A stretch of DNA of 64,000 nucleotides from Ectopseudomonas toyotomiensis (lineage in GTDB: Bacteria; Pseudomonadota; Gammaproteobacteria; Pseudomonadales; Pseudomonadaceae): NCBI RefSeq assembly GCF_900115695.1, contig NZ_FOXK01000013.1:106648-170647 (forward strand), written 5' to 3'. Shown here in pieces: positions 32,791-40,760 of the stretch (position 1 is its first letter; each line of letters begins with the position of its first letter). Both the position numbers and the translations under genes were made by a program. The notes under the pieces were generated by a model. It was not told the origin of the DNA. It saw only the letters and a program-made list of their open reading frames with translations, and ran no database searches.

Positions 32791-33105
32791 ATGAGCACTT
32801 TTATGAAGCGAAATGCCCTGGCTGGCAGCGCAGTCATGTTCAGCCTATTGGCTGCCCTGCACGCACCGGTTTCGTTGGCAGGTGAGGGGCACAGTGAGCA
32901 CGAACAACATGCTGCCGAGTCGGCTGCGCCCAAGACCGCCAGTGGCAAGCATGCAGATCAGTCGAAGGATAAGGCGGCTGGCCAGCAGATGGATCATGGC
33001 GCCATGGATCACGGAGACATGAAGCATGACAGCATGAATCACGAAAACATGATGGATAAGCATGGCGGCACCGAAGCCGAAGCAGGTTCGAACCATGACC
33101 ACTAA
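32791..33105 (+). CDS. Small secreted His/Met-rich peptide between copA and copB
   Basis: 104 residues with a signal peptide (NALAGSAVMFSLLAALHAPVSLA, about 7-29) and a tail rich in MDHG, MKHD, MNHE and HGG motifs that look suited to bind Cu(I)/Cu(II). It starts 12 bases after copA; its last 11 bases overlap the start of copB. It could have arisen from the Met-rich part of copB. No family is recalled. Confidence 0.65.
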   Translation: MSTFMKRNALAGSAVMFSLLAALHAPVSLAGEGHSEHEQHAAESAAPKTASGKHADQSKDKAAGQQMDHGAMDHGDMKHDSMNHENMMDKHGGTEAEAGSNHDH

Positions 33106-34186
33106 GTTTTCACGTCCATCTCTCTTGGCGCTGGCTGTGTCGCTGAGTGCGTTCAGCGGCGGCGTTACCTTGGCTACGGAAGAAATGGATCATTCGGCAA
33201 TGGGGCACGGCTCCATGTCGATGGACCACAGCCAGATGGGCCACGGTTCCGCCAAAGCGCCGATGGAGGGCATGGATCACAGCAAGATGGACCATGGTGC
33301 CATGCAGGGTGCTTCGGGCAGCATGGATCATAGCCAGATGGGCCACGGCCAGAGCCAAGAGAAGGCCCAGGCTATGGATCACAGCAAGATGGGGCATGGC
33401 GCCATGCAAGGACAGATGGAGGGCATGGATCATTCAAAGATGAACCATGGCTCCGCTGAAGCCCCGAGAACCACCAGCCGTACGCCGATTCCCGTTCTGA
33501 CGGATGCTGATCGCCAAGCGGCTTTCCCGCCATTACCTGGCCACAAGGTTCACGACAGCGCCATCAACAGTTTTTTCCTGCTCGATCAGCTCGAATACCA
33601 GGACGCAGATGAGGGCAGCACCCTGGCCTGGGATGCGTCGGGCTGGGTAGGCGGTGATATCAACCGGGTCTGGTTCCGCTCCGAAGGCGAGCGTACCAAC
33701 GGCGTGACCGAGGATGCTGAATTACAGCTGCTGTACGGCCGCTCGATCGGCCCTTGGTGGGATGTCGTCGCGGGCGTTCGCCAGGACTTCAAACCGGAGT
33801 CGCCGCAGACTTGGGCCGCCTTCGGTATCCAGGGCATGGCGCTTTACGCCTTTGAGGCCGAAGCCACGGCCTTCGTCGGCGAGAATGGCCAAACTGCTGC
33901 CCGACTGGAGGGCGAGTACGACATTCTGCTGACCAACCGGCTGATTCTCCAGCCAACTGCCGAAATGAACTTCTACGGCAAGAACGATCCTGAGCGAGGT
34001 GTGGGGTCTGGGTTGGCAAATACCGAGCTCGGCTTGCGTCTGCGTTACGAGATTGTCAGGGAGTTTGCCCCCTATATCGGGGTTTCCTGGAGCCGCTCCT
34101 ATGGCAACACGGCAGACATGGTGCGCGACGAGGGCGGTGATGTAGACGAGGCGCGTTTTGTCGCCGGTATCCGGATGTGGTTTTAA
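33095..34186 (+). CDS. copB: Outer-membrane copper resistance protein CopB
   Basis: 363 residues. Signal peptide, then about 8 Met/His repeats (MDHSxMGHG, MDHSKMxHG) to about residue 130, then a beta-barrel domain (PPLPGHKVHDSAINSFFLLDQLEYQ... to FVAGIRMWF) matching CopB/PcoB. The ATG at 33095 is selected because the signal peptide begins there. It acts with CopA in periplasmic/outer-membrane copper tolerance. Confidence 0.92.
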   Translation: MTTKFSRPSLLALAVSLSAFSGGVTLATEEMDHSAMGHGSMSMDHSQMGHGSAKAPMEGMDHSKMDHGAMQGASGSMDHSQMGHGQSQEKAQAMDHSKMGHGAMQGQMEGMDHSKMNHGSAEAPRTTSRTPIPVLTDADRQAAFPPLPGHKVHDSAINSFFLLDQLEYQDADEGSTLAWDASGWVGGDINRVWFRSEGERTNGVTEDAELQLLYGRSIGPWWDVVAGVRQDFKPESPQTWAAFGIQGMALYAFEAEATAFVGENGQTAARLEGEYDILLTNRLILQPTAEMNFYGKNDPERGVGSGLANTELGLRLRYEIVREFAPYIGVSWSRSYGNTADMVRDEGGDVDEARFVAGIRMWF

Positions 34187-34195
34187 GAACCTGAC

Positions 34196-35038
34196 ATGAA
34201 AAGAACAATTAAAACTTTGGTGGCGGCCGGCGTGGTCGGTAGCACAGCTGTCCTGGCCGGCGCCTACTTTGGCGTGGTCAACGTGGGGGCCGACGATCCC
34301 CATTTTCCTGCAGTGCATGCGTTTCTCACGATGGCCCGTGACCGCTCTATCGAAGTCCGTTCGCGGGACATCGAGGTTCCCAACCTGGATGATCAAGCTC
34401 TTATTCGCGCCGGTGCGGGCAACTACAACTCCATGTGTATCGGCTGTCATTTGGCGCCAGGTGTGGCGGAGACCGAGCTAAGCCAATCGCTTTATCCTGC
34501 GCCCCCCAACCTCGCCAAGATCGGTGTCGATGGCAATCCGTCAGCAGCGTTCTGGGTGATCAAGCATGGCATCAAGGCAACGGGTATGCCTGCGTGGGGC
34601 AAGAGCATGGGCGATGAGTACATCTGGGGCATGGTTGCCTTCATTGACCAATTGCCGACGATGGATGCCAAGCAATACCAAGCACTCGTCGCATCCAGTG
34701 GCGGCCATCAGCATGGTGGTGGGGAAACGCAAATGCACAATCATGAAGGTCAGCACGGCGACAACAAGCCTGGCCATCATGGCAATAGCGGCGGTGGCGA
34801 AGACCATCATGGAACAGGTGATGCCGGAGAGCCTGGCCATCACGATGCCGCGGCTACGGATAGCGAGGGTGGCTCCGCACCTAAGGCAGGTCACCATTCG
34901 GATATGAGTGGCGATGACCACCATGCTGGAGATGAGGCGTCGTCCAACGGAGGTGATCATCACGCCGAGCAGGCTCCGAACGCCTCGCCCAAGACCCACA
35001 CCCACGCCGATGGCAAAGAGCACGTACATGAAAGCTAA
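34196..35038 (+). CDS. c-type cytochrome with long His-rich tail
   Basis: 280 residues. An N-terminal anchor or signal helix, a single haem-binding CIGCH (residues about 80-84) with a methionine likely at KATGMPAWG as the second axial ligand, and a C-terminal half (about 163-280) rich in HH, HGD and GGDHH. The start is 10 bases after copB, and its end overlaps copG (start 35028). Such a haem protein fused to a metal-binding tail could link electron transfer with copper oxidation, but this is inferred. The tail is of low complexity and could vary between strains. Confidence 0.8.
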   Translation: MKRTIKTLVAAGVVGSTAVLAGAYFGVVNVGADDPHFPAVHAFLTMARDRSIEVRSRDIEVPNLDDQALIRAGAGNYNSMCIGCHLAPGVAETELSQSLYPAPPNLAKIGVDGNPSAAFWVIKHGIKATGMPAWGKSMGDEYIWGMVAFIDQLPTMDAKQYQALVASSGGHQHGGGETQMHNHEGQHGDNKPGHHGNSGGGEDHHGTGDAGEPGHHDAAATDSEGGSAPKAGHHSDMSGDDHHAGDEASSNGGDHHAEQAPNASPKTHTHADGKEHVHES

Positions 35039-35471
35039 ATATCTGGCCTTACTGGCCGCTCTCTCCGTCACGTCTGCGGTTCAAGCAGCTGATGCCCTGA
35101 CGATTGATGTCCATCGTGATGCCAATTGCGGATGTTGCAAGAAGTGGATTTCACACCTCGAAGCGAATGGCTTCAAAGTCGTCGACCATGTTGAAAGCAA
35201 CATGACAGCAGTGAAGCAAAGACTGGGCGTCGCGCCACGGTTAGCGTCTTGCCACACCGCGGTGATTGACGGCAAGTTCGTCGAAGGTCATGTGCCGGCG
35301 GCTCAGGTCATCGAACTCACCAAGCGCGATGATCTGCTGGGCATCGCTGTTCCCGGGATGCCGGCGGGCTCCCCCGGCATGGAAGTCGATGGCGTACAGC
35401 ATGCCTACCAGGTCATTGGCTTGACCAAGACGGGTTCTGATCAGGTCGTTGCAGAATATCCCGCCCAGTAG
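35028..35471 (+). CDS. copG: DUF411 thioredoxin-like copper protein CopG
   Basis: 147 residues: signal peptide (MKAKYLALLAALSVTSAVQA), then IDVHRDANCGCCKKWISHLEANGFKV with CGCC, and ASCHTAVIDGKFVEGHVPAAQV. This is DUF411 (CopG), a periplasmic protein binding copper through CxCC and a second Cys-His site. The ATG overlaps the 3' end of the cytochrome gene by 11 bases. Confidence 0.9.
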   Translation: MKAKYLALLAALSVTSAVQAADALTIDVHRDANCGCCKKWISHLEANGFKVVDHVESNMTAVKQRLGVAPRLASCHTAVIDGKFVEGHVPAAQVIELTKRDDLLGIAVPGMPAGSPGMEVDGVQHAYQVIGLTKTGSDQVVAEYPAQ

Positions 35472-35539
35472 TACTGCCTGCCAGCACGGCCGCTTGTGTG
35501 TAGTGGCCGACTCATTTTCATACGTCCTTTAACCTAAGT

Positions 35540-35561
35540 AAAAAAGGCGCCCTAGGGCGCC
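35540..35561 (-). terminator. Rho-independent terminator
   Basis: GGCGCCCTAGGGCGCC (35546-35561, perfect palindrome) followed on the minus strand by TTTTTT. It lies between the convergent copG (+) and oprD (-) units. Confidence 0.85.
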
Positions 35562-35613
35562 AAGGGCTGTCTCCAAACCAAAGGAGCACTACGAGGGGAC
35601 AGCAGGACCAAGG
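35540..35613 (-). ncRNA. Structured 3' RNA element, copy C (conserved GCUCCUUUGG)
   Basis: Downstream of the oprD at 35650, the minus strand carries GCTGTCCCC...GGAGACAGC, which can pair as a stem, with GUGCUCCUUUGG in the enclosed loop (plus ccaaaggagc at 35578-35587). It ends in the intrinsic terminator 35540-35561. The flanks differ from copies A and B but the 10-mer and terminator position are kept. Confidence 0.4.
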
Positions 35614-35641
35614 AGCGAGCGGGGCAATCAACCCGCTCGCT
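35614..35641. terminator. Hairpin directly after oprD
   Basis: AGCGAGCGGG / CCCGCTCGCT with an 8-base loop, 8 bases after the leftward stop at 35650. It is the same layout as the hairpin after the second oprD (22649-22672). Confidence 0.6.
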
Positions 35642-35649
35642 TGCCAGGG

Positions 35650-36975
35650 TTAGAGAACTTCCAGCGGGTACTCGACAATCAGGCGGAACTCATCCAAATC
35701 CGACTCGAAGTCGGTGGCGCGAGTCGTGGCTTGTCGAATGCGAAAGGACATGTCCTTCAACGACCCAGACTGCACAACGTACTTGGCCTCGATGTCCCGC
35801 TCCCAGCGCTTCTGGTTGGTCAACGGATCGCCGTTGTCATCACGGCGCATATAGACTTCGTTGGCGTTGCTGTAGTCGGCATCCCAGCCCTGGGCATATC
35901 GAGTCATGAAGCTCAATCCAGGCACACCGAAAGGCTCCATATCCAGGTCATAGCGCACTTGCCATGACTTCTCCTTCGGCGAGTTGAAGTCGCTGTACTG
36001 GATGGAGTTGTCGAGGTAGATGGAGTCCGATTGGCGCAAGTAGTCGAAGTCATCATCGCCATTGTTGCGCTGGAGACCCACCAGCACTGTATGAGCGCCG
36101 AATTGGATGCCGACCTTGCCGCTCCAGATGTTGTTATCGAAGCTCCCGAGGAGCTGCCTCCCTTCATCGACCGCCTTGTAGTAGTTCAGCCCGCCGATCA
36201 AGGCGACATCGTCCGCAAGCGGGTAGCTCAGCGTGGTGCCCGCGTAATATTGATTCCAGGCATCCTTGAGGCGGCTGGTGTAGAGACTAAAGCCGACGTT
36301 GTCATTAAGCGTGTAATCACCACCGAAATAGGCGATCCATGGCGAGTCCACTTCGCCCGCGTAGAAGGTAGCGAAGCCGTCGCGCATGCTGCTGGTATTG
36401 GGTTGGCTCATCGAGTGGAGGCGACCGCCCTGAAGCGACAGTCCTTCCACGCTGCTGTTGACCACGGTGACACCTCGGAAACTCTCCGGTAAAAGCCGTG
36501 CATCACCGTATTGGACGACCGGGCTGACGGGAAAGACGTCGCCTACCTTGATCTCGGTATCCATGAACCGAGTTTTCACCGCGCCCCCCAGTTTGGAGTA
36601 GTTGTCCTCAGCCTGCCCGAGGCTGTTGTAAGGCATCACGTCGACTGAGCCGCCTGCTCCAGAACGGCCGTCGCCGGTGTCAAGCTTGAGCCCTAGCATG
36701 GCAAAGGCATCGACACCAAAGCCTATGGTGCCCTCGGTGAAACCAGACTCGAATCTGCCTATCACGCCATGCGCCCACTCTTCCGAATAGCCATTACCCG
36801 AGCTGCTGGACTGGCCTTTGCGGAAGTCACGGTTGAAGTAGAGATTTCGATTGAGGATGGTCAGGCTGCTGCCTTCGATAAATCCCTCGCCTTTCTCGTC
36901 GGCGGCCATTGCAGCTTGCCCGGTACTGACGCTCAGAGTGAGCAGAGAAAGTCCTAACAGGGTTCTGTTATTCAT
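35650..36975 (-). CDS. OprD-family outer-membrane porin
   Basis: 441 residues: signal peptide MNNRTLLGLSLLTLSVSTGQAAMA, DEKGEGFIEGSSLTILNRNLYFNRDF, and a C-terminal LDEFRLIVEYPLEVL. It is closely related to the porin at 22683 over its full length, so the pair arose by duplication. A GGAGC lies just before the ATG. The upstream box at 37102-37116 suggests the same metal control. Substrate not known. Confidence 0.9.
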   Translation of the reverse strand: MNNRTLLGLSLLTLSVSTGQAAMAADEKGEGFIEGSSLTILNRNLYFNRDFRKGQSSSSGNGYSEEWAHGVIGRFESGFTEGTIGFGVDAFAMLGLKLDTGDGRSGAGGSVDVMPYNSLGQAEDNYSKLGGAVKTRFMDTEIKVGDVFPVSPVVQYGDARLLPESFRGVTVVNSSVEGLSLQGGRLHSMSQPNTSSMRDGFATFYAGEVDSPWIAYFGGDYTLNDNVGFSLYTSRLKDAWNQYYAGTTLSYPLADDVALIGGLNYYKAVDEGRQLLGSFDNNIWSGKVGIQFGAHTVLVGLQRNNGDDDFDYLRQSDSIYLDNSIQYSDFNSPKEKSWQVRYDLDMEPFGVPGLSFMTRYAQGWDADYSNANEVYMRRDDNGDPLTNQKRWERDIEAKYVVQSGSLKDMSFRIRQATTRATDFESDLDEFRLIVEYPLEVL

Positions 36976-37101
36976 AAATGCTCCTGATGTTATTGGCAGT
37001 TGTCATTGTGTGGTCGCATATATGTGCCAAGCGCGCCGGGCATAGCCAGGCACGCCTTGGTCATATTTCCACATGCCAAATAACGTCAGGGTGACTTGGA
37101 A

Positions 37102-37116
37102 ATTACATTTCAGTCA
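37102..37116 (-). promoter_or_regulatory. Putative CopR/CzcR-type box before oprD
   Basis: Minus strand TGACTGAAATGTAAT then TTCC, 127 bases upstream of the ATG at 36975. Confidence 0.55.
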
Positions 37117-37132
37117 GCGCGATGTCATTTAT

Positions 37133-37465
37133 CTAGTTTTGATTAAGGCAACCTGTCCCGGCTGCCCGGTATTCAAGAATATTCAGATCGCCATTGGAGT
37201 CCTCGTAGGTCATCTGGGCCGGCATCACACCGCAGCTAGAGTCCGTCGGGGTAGTGGCCACGACCCTGGCGATATCGAGTTTCATGCCGTAGCGGTAATG
37301 AATAACTTCAGGCGGATTCTTTCCGTTAGCGGCAGCATACTCTTGCATGGCCTGCTCATTGGCCTGAATCATCCGACCATAAACACGATCAGCGCCGCCT
37401 TCTGCCAGAGCGGCAGAGGAAACAACCATAACGGCAAGGGCTGCAATAACTTTGAGGCTTTTCAT
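37133..37465 (-). CDS. DUF2790-family periplasmic protein
   Basis: 110 residues: signal peptide MKSLKVIAALAVMVVSSAALA, then EGGADRVYGRMIQANEQAMQEYAAANGKNPPEVIHYRYGMKLDIARVV, typical of DUF2790, and two Cys near the end (SCGVM, TGCLNQN) that could form a disulfide. DUF2790 proteins are copper-induced in Pseudomonas. It is a single-gene unit with its own box. Confidence 0.8.
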   Translation of the reverse strand: MKSLKVIAALAVMVVSSAALAEGGADRVYGRMIQANEQAMQEYAAANGKNPPEVIHYRYGMKLDIARVVATTPTDSSCGVMPAQMTYEDSNGDLNILEYRAAGTGCLNQN

Positions 37466-37533
37466 ATTTAATCACTCCTTCAAGGTGGTGATTAAAATAT
37501 ATCCGCTCAACCTGTCATAAAAATGAAGTCAAA

Positions 37534-37548
37534 GTTACATCGCCGTAA
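37534..37548 (-). promoter_or_regulatory. Putative CopR/CzcR-type box before DUF2790 gene
   Basis: Minus strand TTACGGCGATGTAAC, 70 bases upstream of the ATG at 37465; a -10-like TATATT follows. Confidence 0.55.
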
Positions 37549-37610
37549 TGCTTCCTGCCGCGTTACCCGGGCGAGTCAGCTTGGCGCGTGGCTTGCCCGG
37601 GTTTGTAAAG

Positions 37611-40600
37611 CTATATCTCCTGTGGTGCGCGAACCTTCTGTGTACGCTGCCTTCGCATCAGCCAGTAGGCGGCCGGCAAAACCAGCATGGACATCAGCGG
37701 CGCGGTAATCATGCCGCCGACCATGGGCGCGGCGATGCGCTTCATCACTTCGGAACCGGCACCGCCGCCCCAGAGGATCGGCAGCAGGCCGGCGATGATC
37801 ACGGCCACCGTCATCACCTTAGGCCTCACGCGCAGCACCGCGCCCTCACGAATGGCCTCAAGCAGGGCCGGATCACCGCTGCGTCCAGAGTCCAGCCGAG
37901 CATGCCAGGCGTTCCTCAGATACAAGAGCATGATCACCCCGAACTCGGCTGAGACGCCGGCCAGGGCAATGAAGCCGACCCCAGTGGCCACCGACAAGTT
38001 GAAGCCGAACCAATAGAGCAGCCAGATGCCCCCCGACAGGGCGAAGGGCAGGGTGGCCATGATCAGCAGGGCCTCGCTGAAGCGGCTGAAGGTCAGGTAG
38101 AGCAGCACGAAGATAATCAACAAGGTCGCCGGCACCACCCAGGACAACCGCGCATTGGCGCGCTCCAGGTACTCGAACTGACCGGAGTAAGAAACGGTCA
38201 TGCCAGCGTCGAGTTTTACCCGCTCAGCTACGCGTTGCTGCAGCTCACGCACGGTCGATGCCAGGTCGCGCCCACGGACATCGACATAGACCCAGCCGGA
38301 CAGGCGCCCGTTCTCGCTGCGCAGCATCGGTGGCCCTTCGGTCAGGCTAACCTGGGCGACGGTGCCCAAGGTGATCTGCTGGCCGGCAGGGGTGAGGATC
38401 GGCATACGCCTTAGCGCCTGGGGACTGTCCCGCCACTCCTTGGGATAGCGCAGGTTAATCGGAAAGCGGGCCAATCCTTCGACCGTCTCGCCGATATTGC
38501 TGCCGCCAATGGCACCCGATACCACCGCTTGTACGTCGGCAATGCTCAGGCCGTAGCGTGCCGCGGCCAGGCGATCGATCTGGATATCCACATAGCGTCC
38601 GCCGGTGAGGCGCTCTGCCAGCGCTGAGCTCACCCCAGGTACATCTTTGGCCACCACCTCGATATCGCGAGTAATGCGCTCGATATCGACCAGGGAGGTT
38701 CCGGAGACCTTCACGCCGATGGGGCTCTTGATCCCCGTGGCCAGCATGTCGATGCGGTTGCGAATTGGCGGCACCCAGATGTTGGACAGCCCTGGGACTT
38801 TCACCGCACGATCCAGCTCCTCAATCAGCTTCTCCGGCGTCATACCCGCGCGCCATTGCTCGCGCGGCTTGAACTGCACGGTGGTCTCGAACATTTCCAG
38901 CGGCGCCGGATCGGTGGCTGTCTCCGCTCGCCCGGCTTTGCCGAATACCCGGGCCACCTCCGGCACCGTGAGGATCATGCGGTTGGTTTGCTGCAGCAGC
39001 TGGGTTGCCTTGCTCGCCGGCAAGCCGGGCAGGGCCGAAGGCATGTACAACAGGTCGCCTTCGTCCATGGGCGGCAGGAACTCTCCTCCGAGTCTGCTGA
39101 GGGGCCACAGACTGGACACAAAGACCAGCACGGCCAGCGCCAAGGTCACCTTGGGCCAGGCCAGCACCCACTCCAGCACCGGCCGGTATGCGCCGATCAG
39201 CCAGCGGTTCAAGGGGTTTTGCTGTTCGCTGGGGATATGCCCACGAATCCAGTAGCCCATCAGCACCGGTACCAGGGTGACCGAGAGGCCGGCGGCGGCG
39301 GCCATGGCATAGGTCTTGGTGAAGGCCAGAGGGCCGAACAGGCGCCCTTCCTGGGCCTCCAGGGTAAATACCGGGAGGAACGATAGGGTGATGATCAGCA
39401 GGCTGAAGAAGAGTGCCGGTCCGACTTCGGCTGCGGCTTCGCCGATCACTCGCCAGTGCGCCTCGCCTTGGAGCGGCTCATTGGGGTGCCGAGCCTTCCA
39501 GGCCTCGATGTGCTTGTGCGCGTTCTCGATCATCACCACGGCGGCATCGACCATGGCGCCGATGGCGATGGCGATCCCGCCGAGCGACATGATGTTGGCA
39601 TTGACGCCCTGGTAGCGCATGACGATGAAGGCCATCAGGATGCCCAGGGGCAGGGTGATGATCGCCACCAGCGACGAACGCAGGTGCCAGAGAAAGATCA
39701 GGCAAACCAAGGCAACCACCACGAACTCTTCCAGCAGCTTGTAGCTGAGGTTGTCGATGGCACGGTCGATCAGTTGCGAACGGTCATAGGTAGTGACCAC
39801 TTCGACGCCGGTGGGCAGGCTGGCTTTCAGGCTGTCCAGCTTGGTCTTCACGGCAGCGATGGTGTCCCGGGCATTCTTGCCGGAGCGCAGGATGACCACG
39901 CCACCGACCACTTCACCCTGGCCGTCCAATTCGGCGATACCGCGACGCATCTCTGGCCCCAGTTGAATGGTGGCCACCTGGCCTAGCAGCACCGGAATTC
40001 CGCTTGCCGAAGCCCGCAGCGGCACATTGCGAAAATCATCCAGGCTCTCCAAATAGCCCGAGGCCCGCACCATGTACTCGCGCTCCGCCAGCTCCAAGAT
40101 GGCGCCGCCGGTTTCCTGGTTAGCGCTCTTCAGCGCCGCTTCGACCTCCTGCTGAGTTACCCCATAAGCCACCAGCTTCTGCGGATCGAGCAGCACTTGG
40201 TATTGCTTGACCATGCCGCCGAGGGTGGCCACTTCGGCTACGTTGGGCAGGCTCTTGAGTTCGTACTTGAGGAACCAGTCCTGCAGTGCCCGCAGCTGGG
40301 CAAGATCATGCTGGCCGCTGCGGTCGACCAAGGCGTACTGGTAGATCCAGCCCACGCCGGTGGCATCCGGCCCAAGGGTGGTGGTAACACCCTCGGGCAG
40401 GCGTTCCTGCGCCTGGTTGAGGTACTCCAGCACCCGCGAGCGCGCCCAGTAGAGGTCGGTGTCGTCCTCGAACAGCACGTAGACGAAGGAGTCGCCGAAG
40501 AACGAGTAGCCGCGCACCGTCTTCGCCCCCGGTACCGAGAGCATGGTTGTGGCCAGTGGGTAGGTCACCTGGTTCTCGACGATCTGCGGTGCCTGTCCGG

Positions 40601-40760
40601 GAAAGCTGGTTCTGATGATGACCTGGGTGTCAGATAGGTCCGGCAGTGCATCCAACGGCGTGTTGCGCAGCGACCAGAGGCCCAGGGCGGTGATGAACAG
40701 GGTGGCCAGCAGTACCAGGAAGCGGTTGCCGATCGACCAATGGATCAGGCGCGCGATCAT
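37611..40760 (-). CDS. cusA: RND copper/silver efflux transporter CusA
   Basis: 1,049 residues. The N-terminus (WSIGNRFLVLLATLFITALGLWSLRNTPLDALPDLSDTQVIIRTSFPGQAPQIVE) and the central motif AIAIGAMVDAAVVMIENAHK are of the HME4/CusA (Cu/Ag) type, clearly distinct from CzcA at 17423. Its ATG overlaps the cusB stop (ATGA). It exports Cu(I)/Ag(I) with CusB and CusC. It is the last gene of the leftward cusCBA operon. Confidence 0.94.
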   Translation of the reverse strand: MIARLIHWSIGNRFLVLLATLFITALGLWSLRNTPLDALPDLSDTQVIIRTSFPGQAPQIVENQVTYPLATTMLSVPGAKTVRGYSFFGDSFVYVLFEDDTDLYWARSRVLEYLNQAQERLPEGVTTTLGPDATGVGWIYQYALVDRSGQHDLAQLRALQDWFLKYELKSLPNVAEVATLGGMVKQYQVLLDPQKLVAYGVTQQEVEAALKSANQETGGAILELAEREYMVRASGYLESLDDFRNVPLRASASGIPVLLGQVATIQLGPEMRRGIAELDGQGEVVGGVVILRSGKNARDTIAAVKTKLDSLKASLPTGVEVVTTYDRSQLIDRAIDNLSYKLLEEFVVVALVCLIFLWHLRSSLVAIITLPLGILMAFIVMRYQGVNANIMSLGGIAIAIGAMVDAAVVMIENAHKHIEAWKARHPNEPLQGEAHWRVIGEAAAEVGPALFFSLLIITLSFLPVFTLEAQEGRLFGPLAFTKTYAMAAAAGLSVTLVPVLMGYWIRGHIPSEQQNPLNRWLIGAYRPVLEWVLAWPKVTLALAVLVFVSSLWPLSRLGGEFLPPMDEGDLLYMPSALPGLPASKATQLLQQTNRMILTVPEVARVFGKAGRAETATDPAPLEMFETTVQFKPREQWRAGMTPEKLIEELDRAVKVPGLSNIWVPPIRNRIDMLATGIKSPIGVKVSGTSLVDIERITRDIEVVAKDVPGVSSALAERLTGGRYVDIQIDRLAAARYGLSIADVQAVVSGAIGGSNIGETVEGLARFPINLRYPKEWRDSPQALRRMPILTPAGQQITLGTVAQVSLTEGPPMLRSENGRLSGWVYVDVRGRDLASTVRELQQRVAERVKLDAGMTVSYSGQFEYLERANARLSWVVPATLLIIFVLLYLTFSRFSEALLIMATLPFALSGGIWLLYWFGFNLSVATGVGFIALAGVSAEFGVIMLLYLRNAWHARLDSGRSGDPALLEAIREGAVLRVRPKVMTVAVIIAGLLPILWGGGAGSEVMKRIAAPMVGGMITAPLMSMLVLPAAYWLMRRQRTQKVRAPQEI

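Noticed and set aside
32072..33443. Met/His repeats in copA and copB as a CRISPR-like array
   Set aside because: The repeats are short coding repeats (MDHGSM, MDHSKM) in frame with the proteins, without spacers.
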